Below are positions 1-5,423 of a DNA stretch of 5,423 nucleotides, piece after piece. How positions within the stretch are numbered: position 1 is the stretch's first letter; every line of letters begins with the position of its first letter. The DNA lies in the NCBI GenBank assembly GCA_937958235.1, contig CALFGG010000079.1:1-5423 (forward strand), given 5' to 3'. Below the pieces are notes generated by a model. It searched no databases. It saw nothing but the letters and a program-made list of their open reading frames with translations, and was not told the DNA's origin. This DNA is from an uncultured Candidatus Saccharibacteria bacterium. GTDB taxonomy: Bacteria; Patescibacteriota; Saccharimonadia; Saccharimonadales; Saccharimonadaceae. Both the position numbers and the translations under genes were made by a program.

Positions 1-47
1 AGAATATTGAATTTAAAAAAACGAAAGAAGCTTTACAGATTTTATAG
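1..47 (+). CDS. Possible 3' end of an upstream gene (partial)
   Basis: Reading codons from base 3, the frame is open to a TAG at 45-47 and gives the tail NIEFKKTKEALQIL, a charged, amphipathic sequence that looks like a normal protein C-terminus. Only about 14 codons are visible, so no function can be given. A second frame, read from base 1, also stays open and stops at a TGA (73-75) overlapping the pilM ATG, but its peptide is less protein-like. If the call is right, the -35 element of the promoter for the pilus operon lies inside the end of this gene. Confidence is low because of the short length. Confidence 0.35.
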   Translation, partial: NIEFKKTKEALQIL

Positions 48-69
48 TGCTTGTGTTATAATTACACTA
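32..69 (+). promoter_or_regulatory. Extended -10 promoter for the pilus operon, near-leaderless start
   Basis: A perfect TATAAT lies at 57-62, preceded by TGT at 54-56, which makes an extended -10 (TGnTATAAT). A TTTACA at 32-37 resembles a -35 box but is 19 bases away, longer than the usual 17. An extended -10 often compensates for a poor -35. With the hexamer ending at -7, transcription would begin at about A69, only about 3 bases before the ATG at 72. No Shine-Dalgarno sequence precedes that ATG, which agrees with a near-leaderless message. This is read by eye; the start site is not measured. Confidence 0.6.
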
Positions 70-71
70 GT

Positions 72-1118
72 ATGAGTCTATTGCATGGAGTGGGCGATTT
101 CTTCGCATTGGATATTGGGACAAATTCAATCAGAATGATTCAGCTTTCTGGTAATATCGAAAAAGGGTGGGTGCTTGAGAAATTTGCCTATGTACCAATT
201 GATCCGAAATTAACGAAGGATGATTCAGATGCAGGAAGAAGAAGGCTGGGTGAGATTATTTTGGGTGCTAGACAACAAGCGGGAATTAAGACTAAGAATA
301 TTGCAGTGGGGATGCCGGCAAGAAAAACTTATACCGCAATTATTGAAGTGCCGAATGCGCCAGAAAAAGAGCTGGTCAATACAGTAAAATATGAGGCTGA
401 CCAATACGTACCGATGTCGGTGGATGATGCAAAGATTGATTTTGCGGTACTTGGGGTTAGTCCAATTGACGCTAAAAAAGCGGAGATTTTATTATCTTCT
501 GTGGATAATGCTTATGCTGAATCATTACTCGAGAGAATTGAAGGATTGGGTCTAAATGTGATTGCACAGGAGCCAGAACCGATTTCAATGGTGAGGGCGT
601 TAGCTCCAGTTGGGGTGCAGGATGCGAGAATGATTATTGATCTTGGCGAGACTTCGACGGATCTTGTGGTGATGTACCAAGATTCGCCAAGATTGGTACG
701 TTCAATTCCAGGGGGACTTGCGAGCTTTGTGAAGGTAGTGGAAGATTCGTTGAAGGTACGTGAGGATCAAGCCAGGCAATTTATTTTGAAGTTTGGTCTT
801 GCACAGGACAAGCTCGAAGGGAAAGTCTATAATGCACTTAGTTCGACACTAGAGAACTTTGCTTTAGAGTTAACAAAATCAGTGAGATTTTTTCAGAACC
901 GTTACACCGGAGCGCAGGTTGGCGGGATTGTTCTTTCAGGTTTTTCGGGAATTATTCCGTTCATTGCAGAGTATATTGAAATGAAGACCGGAGTGGCAAC
1001 TATTCAGGGAAACCCTTGGCAATACGTAAAAGTAACACCTCAGCAACAACAAATGCTGTTGCCGGTGGCTTCGGAGTTCGCTGTGGCGATTGGTCTTGCA
1101 GAAAGGAGTAATGATTAA
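72..1118 (+). CDS. pilM: PilM, actin-like ATPase of type IV pilus assembly
   Basis: This 348-residue protein is a cytoplasmic actin-fold ATPase that, in the PilM family, binds the N-terminal tail of PilN and links the inner-membrane platform to the motor. The phosphate-1 motif ALDIGTNSIRMIQL is at residues 12-25, YEADQYVPM (family YEAEQYIPF) at 107-115, the phosphate-2 motif IIDLGETSTDLVV at 188-200, and the adenosine-type motif GGIVLSGFSG at 284-293. The length matches the usual 340-360. I chose ATG72 because LDIG then falls about 13 residues in, as is typical. A TTG at 51 is also in frame but lies in the promoter. There is no ribosome-binding site, but a -10 box ends 9 bases upstream. The protein contains no cysteine. 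The adenosine motif departs from the common GGG pattern (LSGFSG). The gene overlaps the next by one base. Confidence 0.93.
   Translation: MSLLHGVGDFFALDIGTNSIRMIQLSGNIEKGWVLEKFAYVPIDPKLTKDDSDAGRRRLGEIILGARQQAGIKTKNIAVGMPARKTYTAIIEVPNAPEKELVNTVKYEADQYVPMSVDDAKIDFAVLGVSPIDAKKAEILLSSVDNAYAESLLERIEGLGLNVIAQEPEPISMVRALAPVGVQDARMIIDLGETSTDLVVMYQDSPRLVRSIPGGLASFVKVVEDSLKVREDQARQFILKFGLAQDKLEGKVYNALSSTLENFALELTKSVRFFQNRYTGAQVGGIVLSGFSGIIPFIAEYIEMKTGVATIQGNPWQYVKVTPQQQQMLLPVASEFAVAIGLAERSND
1102..1108 (+). promoter_or_regulatory. Shine-Dalgarno site for the pilN-like gene
   Basis: AAAGGAG inside the last codons of pilM lies 9 bases before ATG1118. Another ATG at 1111 is only 2 bases from this site and out of frame with both genes, so 1118 is the functional start. 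The pilM stop and the new start share one base (TAATG), favouring translational coupling. Confidence 0.8.
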
Positions 1119-2620
1119 TGAAAAAGTATACATTTAAAAATATGACTTTTTCAGATATTCCTAAGTTCTTTAAGGACTTAATTTCTGGTAAGACTAATGA
1201 GTCGACAATGATGACTGGACAGACTGGCAAGTATGAAGTGAACTTGGTGCCTGACGTGAAACTGCAAATGATTAGGTTGCAGAAGATTCGTAATCTAGTG
1301 TTCTTTATCTGTATTGTGGTGTCAATTGCTTCGATTTCCACTGTGGCAGTTCTTGGTGGTATTAAGGGTACCCAAGATTTATTAATATCTGGTCAAGAAA
1401 GTCATATTAAAAATCTGAGTGATAAAATTACGACCTATAAAGAGTTGCCTGATTTTTTGACAATTCAAGATCAGCTAAAGAAATTATCTGAAATTAATAA
1501 AAATCGTCCAGTATTGTCGCGAGTATTTCCAATTTTGAGAAATTTGTTCCCATCGGGTGCGGACACAATTACAATGTCTGAGCTCAATGTGAATTTAGAT
1601 ACGGCAACACTAAACTTCGATGCACAGGCGAACGCGGGCGAGGAACCAAAGATTGACTATCGTGTACTAGAGTCATTTAAGAAATCAGTGAATATGATGA
1701 AATATGATTTTGGTCGTTTTGTAACAGCAACGGGAGACCAGATTCCTACTCGATGCATTAAAGAAACTGATGAAAAGGGAAATTTGTTATCTGAAAATGG
1801 TAATGTGTATGTTATTTGGACACGAGGAAAGGTTGATTGTGATCCGGGACGTAATGACCACGCTGTAAATAGCGATAATAATAAGACTATAGGTGATAAA
1901 AAAGCAGATTCTTCTGTTGAAAATACCAATTTGAATAATGGCTCGCTTGGTCAGGTGGAAACTCCGGAAAAGAAAGACGGAAAGAAGACGGTCACTAAAA
2001 TTGAAACTGTAATTCCAGATGAGAAGATCTGGCGTACGCCACAATTTGAAACTTGGAGTAAGGGGACTGAGGTAAAGACATCAGAAGATGGAATTGCGGA
2101 CGATTTGGCTTCATCGAGAGATAGTAGTACTCAGACTGAAAATGGAACAGAGACTGAAACTGTTACAATTAAGAACGTAAAAAACTCAATCTATAAACCA
2201 TCAATGGATCTCAAGGGTAAGATTAATGGTGTACCTCACTTTGAGAGTGAATGTATTAAATATACGGGCAATCAGGTGTCTGAGGGGGGCAAGGATGTAA
2301 CGAAGTGGAGTGCAGATAATAACTGTAAGATGGTACCAGAAGGGATTCAGATTACGGATTCTTCAAACGGTCGCGATGCAAATAATAATTTAGTCTTAAG
2401 GTTTTCAGCAGTGCTTGCAATTGATCCGGTGCTTTTTGCCTATAATAATAAGCATATTATGACGATTGGACCAACTGGACAGAATGTAACTGATTCATAT
2501 CAGCAAATTAAGGGAATGTTTGCAGCGCCTGCGAATGATTGTAGAGCTGACGATGCGGAGTGTAGTTCACAGTCGACAAAACAAACAGATAATAAAAAAA
2601 GCGGAAGCGAGAGTAGGTAG
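1118..2620 (+). CDS. pilN: PilN-like membrane assembly protein with a very large insertion
   Basis: The product is a 500-residue single-pass membrane protein in the pilN position. A cytoplasmic arm carries YEVNLVPDVKLQ (40s), a variant of the INLLP motif that PilN uses to dock on PilM. A membrane segment at about 58-80 is followed by a helical linker (90-130) and the start of a ferredoxin-like outer domain (about 145-200: PSGADTITMSELNVNLDTA, then a helix). Classical PilN is about 180-200 residues and closes soon after. Here roughly 205-420 intervene, including a Ser/Thr/Asn/Lys-rich, probably disordered stretch (about 246-345), before a closing strand LVLRFSAVLAIDP (425-437). The tail (470-500) is polar. 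Outer cysteines are C213, C241, C379, C403, C475 and C482; C65 lies in the membrane. The C213-C241 and C379-C403 segments resemble each other. Assignment rests on position, topology and the VNLVP motif; overall similarity to textbook PilN is weak. Confidence 0.75.
   Translation: MKKYTFKNMTFSDIPKFFKDLISGKTNESTMMTGQTGKYEVNLVPDVKLQMIRLQKIRNLVFFICIVVSIASISTVAVLGGIKGTQDLLISGQESHIKNLSDKITTYKELPDFLTIQDQLKKLSEINKNRPVLSRVFPILRNLFPSGADTITMSELNVNLDTATLNFDAQANAGEEPKIDYRVLESFKKSVNMMKYDFGRFVTATGDQIPTRCIKETDEKGNLLSENGNVYVIWTRGKVDCDPGRNDHAVNSDNNKTIGDKKADSSVENTNLNNGSLGQVETPEKKDGKKTVTKIETVIPDEKIWRTPQFETWSKGTEVKTSEDGIADDLASSRDSSTQTENGTETETVTIKNVKNSIYKPSMDLKGKINGVPHFESECIKYTGNQVSEGGKDVTKWSADNNCKMVPEGIQITDSSNGRDANNNLVLRFSAVLAIDPVLFAYNNKHIMTIGPTGQNVTDSYQQIKGMFAAPANDCRADDAECSSQSTKQTDNKKSGSESR
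1742..1840 (+). repeat. Cysteine-bounded loop, copy 1, in the PilN-like protein
   Basis: Residues 209-241 run from an Ile-Pro to C241. Together with copy 2 they fit the pattern C-I-K-x-T-x(0-3)-G-N-x-x-S-E-x-G-x(1-2)-V-x(2-3)-W-x(5-6)-C. Here the key positions are C213, G221-N222, S225-E226, G228, V230, W234 and C241. It probably forms a hairpin closed by a disulfide (inference). It sits at the start of the large insertion. Confidence 0.45.
2231..2326 (+). repeat. Cysteine-bounded loop, copy 2, in the PilN-like protein
   Basis: Residues 372-403 match copy 1 in order and type: C379-I-K-x-T383, G384-N385, S388-E389, G391, V394, W397 and C403, again preceded by a Val-Pro. The gaps relative to copy 1 are short. 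The nucleotide sequences have diverged, so if this is a true duplication it is old. Copies 1 and 2 flank the disordered Ser/Thr-rich region. Confidence 0.45.
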
Positions 2621-2622
2621 AA

Positions 2623-3513
2623 ATGGCAGAAAGAAGTTTTGGAAAACGATTTCGAATCAATAAGCTGCAACAGCAGATGATGATGGCGGTTCTTGGCGCA
2701 TCATTACTACTTGGAGTAAGTATTGTGGTGTCAATCCACTTGATTAAATATATGAATTTTAATGCTAAGGTAATTAAGAAACGTGACGAAGCAATTGCTA
2801 ACTATGACTTAGCTATAAAGAATGTTGGAATTTGTAAGGATAGTAATAAGGATGGTAAATTTTCCGATAAGGAACTAAAGGATTGTAATCCAGAATCGCT
2901 TGACGTATCGAGTTTGCCTGGTACTTTACGTTACAACGTAATGGTGGGGATGGCTGCCAATACAAACTTGGAGTCCGTGGCACGAGATAGTCAGAAAAAT
3001 TGTTTTGATGAAGGTGGTAAGCGAATTGACTTTACTGCAGCTTATTCAAAGGCGACAAGTGACGATGAAAGGTCATATGATTTAAAGATGATTAAAATGT
3101 GCTCAGCACTGCGGGTGGTGCCGGATGCTTTGCCTGCGCAGAAGAATGACGAGGCATTGCTTGCTTCGCTAAATCAGATCTTCTTATTGTCTGGATTTGA
3201 GCCAGAACAACTATCGCCAGGTACGAATTATAAGCAAAGTCGAGTGACTGGTGTTTCAACAATTCCTGTATCTTTGACGGTTAAACGAAATGAAGCTGAG
3301 ACGATGGCGATTATTTCAAATATTGAGAAGTCAATTCGTGCATTTAGTTTATCTTCGGCACAAATTAAATGGGGGAGTAATCTCGGTAATGGCAATATGA
3401 AGTTGGAATTATTGGCGCAGGGTGCAGCGTTTTATAGTGCTGAAACAACAGTTCAGGAAAAGACAGAAATAGTGAGAGCTAAAGATGATACGGCAAATAT
3501 TAAAAAGAAATAA
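2623..3513 (+). CDS. pilO: PilO-like membrane assembly protein with a Cys-framed EF-hand loop
   Basis: The product is a 296-residue single-pass membrane protein in the pilO position; PilO pairs with PilN to form the assembly platform outside the membrane. A short basic cytoplasmic arm (1-18) precedes a membrane segment (about 19-41), a short coiled-coil-like helix (48-68), an insertion (about 70-165), a PilO-like segment LPAQKNDEALLASLNQIFLL (170-189), and a ferredoxin-like C-terminal domain (about 210-272) with strands around IPVSLTVKR and MKLELLAQGAAFY. The usual PilO length is about 200, so the insertion accounts for the excess. It contains a canonical calcium loop, D73-S-N75-K-D77-G-K-F-S-D-K-E84, between C71 and C88, plus C127 and C160. 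A weak AGG lies 5 bases upstream of ATG2623; the start is 2 bases after the previous stop, so coupling is likely. PilO identity comes from order, topology and fold pattern. Confidence 0.75.
   Translation: MAERSFGKRFRINKLQQQMMMAVLGASLLLGVSIVVSIHLIKYMNFNAKVIKKRDEAIANYDLAIKNVGICKDSNKDGKFSDKELKDCNPESLDVSSLPGTLRYNVMVGMAANTNLESVARDSQKNCFDEGGKRIDFTAAYSKATSDDERSYDLKMIKMCSALRVVPDALPAQKNDEALLASLNQIFLLSGFEPEQLSPGTNYKQSRVTGVSTIPVSLTVKRNEAETMAIISNIEKSIRAFSLSSAQIKWGSNLGNGNMKLELLAQGAAFYSAETTVQEKTEIVRAKDDTANIKKK
2833..2886 (+). other. Cys-framed EF-hand calcium loop in the PilO-like protein
   Basis: Residues 71-88 read CKDSNKDGKFSDKELKDC. Loop positions 1, 3, 5, 6, 8, 9 and 12 are D, N, D, G, F, S and E, a full match to the canonical 12-residue EF-hand pattern. 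The cysteines stand two residues before and four after the loop (C-x16-C). The location just outside the membrane, after the coiled coil, is where calcium is available. Calcium binding and the disulfide are inferred. Confidence 0.8.
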
Positions 3514-3525
3514 ATAGGAAAAAAG

Positions 3526-4014
3526 ATGAAGCAATCAGACATTTTTACAATCATCATTATCGCCTCAATTGGTATGGTGGGAGCTTTTTTTGCTTCAAAT
3601 GCAATTTTAGGAAATCCTGACGAGCTAATGTTGAAACACAAAAATATTTCACCGATTTCGACTGAAGTGGTTGAACCAGATCCAGAAACTTTTAACCAAG
3701 ATGCGATTAATCCGACAGTAGAAGTTTATGTGGGGCAATGTGAGGATGTGGACCAGAACGGGATTTTGGATCGTGCAGAACTTGTGGCGTGTGGCAAGGT
3801 GACTCCTCAACTAAGTGAGGAAGAAAAAAAGGCCGAGGAAGAGAAGAAGAAAGCTGAAGAAGAAAAAAAGAAAACTGAGGGACAGGCTGGAGAAAATAAT
3901 AGCTCAGAAAATAATAATAACGCAACACAAAATGGTCAGGCAGGACAGAATAATTCTGTTAATAATGGAAGTGAGTCTTCAAATAACCAAAACGGGGGAA
4001 GAGCAACAGAGTAA
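3526..4014 (+). CDS. Unknown membrane-anchored protein with Cys-framed EF-hand, charged helix and Asn-rich tail
   Basis: I do not recognise a named family for this 162-residue protein. It has a short N-terminus (MKQS), one uncleaved-looking membrane segment (about 6-28, DIFTIIIIASIGMVGAFFAS), and a short outer region with conserved-looking NPTVEVYVG (62-70). Then come a canonical EF-hand loop D74-V-D76-Q-N78-G-I-L-D-R-A-E85 between C72 and C89, a charged Glu/Lys helix (98-116) with a seven-residue repeat AEEEKKK, and an Asn/Ser/Gly/Gln-rich tail (119-162), probably disordered. There is no lipobox, prepilin cleavage site or PilP-type beta domain. AGGAA at 3516-3520 lies 5 bases before ATG3526. 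Its place between pilO and pilB, where pilP sits in Gram-negative operons, makes a structural role in the pilus platform likely (inference). Confidence 0.85.
   Translation: MKQSDIFTIIIIASIGMVGAFFASNAILGNPDELMLKHKNISPISTEVVEPDPETFNQDAINPTVEVYVGQCEDVDQNGILDRAELVACGKVTPQLSEEEKKAEEEKKKAEEEKKKTEGQAGENNSSENNNNATQNGQAGQNNSVNNGSESSNNQNGGRATE
3739..3792 (+). other. Cys-framed EF-hand calcium loop in the small membrane protein
   Basis: Residues 72-89 read CEDVDQNGILDRAELVAC. Loop positions 1, 3, 5, 6, 8, 9 and 12 are D, D, N, G, L, D and E, again canonical. The cysteine spacing (C-x16-C), the Leu right after the loop, and the VG two residues before the first Cys are the same as in the PilO-like protein encoded just upstream, which points to a shared module. 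Confidence 0.82.
3817..3873 (+). repeat. Glu/Lys heptad tract encoding a charged single helix
   Basis: Residues 98-116 of the small protein consist of EEEKK followed by two AEEEKKK units, a 21-base repeat at DNA level with diverged third positions. Such tracts usually form a stiff single helix, here probably a spacer between the EF-hand module and the Asn-rich tail. The tract contains two in-frame A AAA AAG heptamers, at 3825-3831 and 3864-3870. Confidence 0.7.
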
Positions 4015-4016
4015 CC

Positions 4017-5423
4017 ATGACACTACTAACTCAAGAAGCACAGGAGAAAGTGGTATCCCTTTTAATCTCGGAAGGGTTGGTTTCTAGTGCAAAAGTACAG
4101 GAAGTGGTGGAAGAAATTAAGAGAACAAAACAACCACTGCTGGCGACCTTGATTGCAAAAAAAGTGACAGATGCAGAGACCGTAACACACGCGACGGCTG
4201 TGGTGATTAATGTGCCATATGTAAGTCTCAGGAATGTGATGTTCGATCCGGAGATTTTGTCGCTTTTGCCGTATGATGTGGTATCTAGGTCAATGGTGGT
4301 GCCACTTGGAGAAAAAAACGGACAACTATATGTAGCAATGCTTGATGTATCCAATGTGCAGCAGACGGATTACTTGTCACAGTTGGTGCAGAAACCGGTG
4401 AGGATTATGATGGCCTCAGAAAAGGGGCTGAAATCTGCTATCTCACAATATCGGGGTGATTTTACGGCGGTAGAGAAGGCGGTTAAAACTTCGGAAGCAG
4501 ATGAGGCTTCGCATGGGCCAAATGTAAAAATCATTACTCAGGATTCGCCGATTTCGAAGGCTTTGTCAACCATTCTGACTTTTGCGACTAAGTCAAAAGC
4601 CTCAGATATTCATATTGAGCCACTGGAGAGAGCTTTAATCGTGAGGTGTCGAATTGATGGCGTGCTGCGCAAGGTGATGGAGCTGCCAAAAACTATTGAG
4701 CCAGCTTTGGTTTCTCGGGTAAAGATTTTATCGAATCTAAAGATTGATGAACATCGTATTCCTCAAGACGGTCAGTTTACGGTACTGGTGGACGGAAAAG
4801 AGGTCGACTTACGTATTGCGATCTCGCCGGTGATTTGGGGGGAACAGGTGGTGATACGTATTCTGGATAAAAGTGGAACGACTTTAGATATTGAACAGAT
4901 GGGAATGACTGGCCACGCTTTAAAGATGGTGGAGCGGGGAATTGCAAAACCAAATGGGATGATTTTGACTTCAGGGCCAACGGGATCTGGTAAGTCTACT
5001 ACTTTGTATGCCTTGATTCGTAGAATTAAATCCGATGGAATCAATATTGTAACACTAGAAGATCCAGTGGAATACAAAATGGATGGGGTGAATCAAATTC
5101 AGGTAAATGTGGATGCAGGACTGACTTTTGCTGCGGGACTACGTAGTATTTTGCGTCAAGATCCAGATATCATAATGATCGGTGAGATTCGCGATGAAGA
5201 GACTTTGCGTATCGCTATTCAATCAGCGCTTACTGGTCACTTGGTTTTTTCTACTTTGCACACAAATGACGCAGTTAGCGCAGTATCGAGAATGGCCGAT
5301 ATGGGTATTGAGCCATATCTTATTAGTGGTGCGATTATTGCGATTGAAGCACAACGTCTTGTTAGAAAACTTTGTCCAAAATGTAAACAAAGTGAATTTT
5401 TCCTAAATGCAGAATATGCTTCA
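4017..5423 (+). CDS. pilB: PilB, type IV pilus extension ATPase (3' end missing)
   Basis: PilB is the cytoplasmic hexameric GspE/PilB ATPase that powers pilus polymerisation. The visible 469 residues stay in frame to the window edge; families run about 560-580, so roughly 100 residues are missing. Domains are an N-terminal T2SSE_N/MshEN-type domain (about 1-145), a linker, then the ATPase core with ASDIHIEP (195-202), HRIPQDGQF (246-254), Walker A GPTGSGKST (320-328), Asp box TLEDPVEY (346-353), Walker B DPDIIMIGEIRD (382-393, catalytic E390), and His box TGHLVFSTLHTNDA (406-419). CPKC at 453-456 is the first half of the tetracysteine zinc site; the second half lies beyond the window. All catalytic motifs are intact. 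ATG4017 starts 2 bases after the previous stop with only a weak GAG (4009-4011) ahead, so translation probably depends on coupling. A retraction ATPase (PilT) is excluded by the long N-domain and CxxC. Confidence 0.96.
   Translation, partial: MTLLTQEAQEKVVSLLISEGLVSSAKVQEVVEEIKRTKQPLLATLIAKKVTDAETVTHATAVVINVPYVSLRNVMFDPEILSLLPYDVVSRSMVVPLGEKNGQLYVAMLDVSNVQQTDYLSQLVQKPVRIMMASEKGLKSAISQYRGDFTAVEKAVKTSEADEASHGPNVKIITQDSPISKALSTILTFATKSKASDIHIEPLERALIVRCRIDGVLRKVMELPKTIEPALVSRVKILSNLKIDEHRIPQDGQFTVLVDGKEVDLRIAISPVIWGEQVVIRILDKSGTTLDIEQMGMTGHALKMVERGIAKPNGMILTSGPTGSGKSTTLYALIRRIKSDGINIVTLEDPVEYKMDGVNQIQVNVDAGLTFAAGLRSILRQDPDIIMIGEIRDEETLRIAIQSALTGHLVFSTLHTNDAVSAVSRMADMGIEPYLISGAIIAIEAQRLVRKLCPKCKQSEFFLNAEYAS

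Noticed and set aside
51..71. In-frame TTG at 51 as an earlier pilM start, adding 7 residues
   Set aside because: The added codons are the -10 promoter element itself, there is no ribosome-binding site, and the ATG at 72 gives the expected distance to the LDIG motif.
674..699. Perfect 7-base inverted repeat (GTACCAA/TTGGTAC) with a 12-base loop, overlapping an 8-base direct repeat CCAAGATT
   Set aside because: It lies inside pilM next to the phosphate-2 motif coding region, the stem is short, and no U-tract follows. A stem of this size is expected by chance in a window this long.
3511..3525. Intergenic gap before the small gene as a terminator or promoter
   Set aside because: It is only 12 bases long, contains an AGGAA ribosome-binding site, and has no hairpin or -10 element.
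3526..3612. Small protein as a pilin or minor pilin
   Set aside because: There is no Gly/Ala before a Phe/Met plus Glu at position 5 of a mature helix, so no class III prepilin signal. The hydrophobic segment looks like a simple membrane anchor.
3815..4087. Overlapping plus-strand frame giving a Lys/Arg-rich peptide that spans the pilB start
   Set aside because: The basic composition is the shifted reading of the Glu/Lys repeat, it has no ribosome-binding context of its own, and it overlaps two well-supported genes.
4031..5077. Open frames on the minus strand opposite pilB
   Set aside because: pilB is unambiguous with all ATPase motifs on the plus strand, and the minus-strand peptides show no recognisable domain or start signal.

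Overview
This window is almost entirely one plus-strand type IV pilus assembly operon. The gene order is pilM, pilN-like, pilO-like, a small membrane-anchored gene I cannot name from a known family, then pilB, which runs off the right edge. The most likely source is a candidate-phyla-radiation bacterium, and Saccharibacteria (TM7) is my best guess (inference, roughly 0.6). The reasons are moderate A+T richness, very tight gene packing, standard stop codons (TAA, TAG, TAA, TAA) with no in-frame TGA, strongly enlarged PilN and PilO proteins, and PilB directly after the PilO block with no pilP or pilQ secretin gene. The last point fits a cell with a single membrane.

Layout. Bases 1-47 may be the last codons of an upstream gene. 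An extended -10 promoter follows, placed so close to the pilM ATG (72) that the mRNA would be nearly leaderless. PilM (72-1118, actin-like cytoplasmic ATPase) overlaps the pilN-like gene (1118-2620) by one base. The pilO-like gene (2623-3513) follows after 2 bases, the small EF-hand gene (3526-4014) after 12 bases, and pilB (4017-5423, partial) after 2 bases. No intergenic stretch exceeds about 25 bases, and I see no terminator, RNA gene, mobile element or CRISPR array.

How the genes work together (family knowledge): PilB is the cytoplasmic extension ATPase. PilM docks on the short N-terminal segment of PilN. PilN and PilO are single-pass membrane proteins whose outer domains form the alignment/assembly platform. 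The fourth gene sits where pilP would be in a Gram-negative pilMNOPQ operon, but shows no PilP-like features.

Most interesting observation: the PilO-like protein and the fourth protein each carry one canonical EF-hand calcium loop framed by two cysteines with identical spacing (VGxC-x-[12-residue loop]-L-x-x-C). Across the three membrane proteins all twelve cysteines outside the membrane come in even numbers per protein (6, 4, 2), while PilM has none. This suggests a disulfide-stapled, calcium-binding outer module in this pilus machine. The PilN-like protein also has a large insertion containing what looks like a duplicated cysteine-bounded loop.
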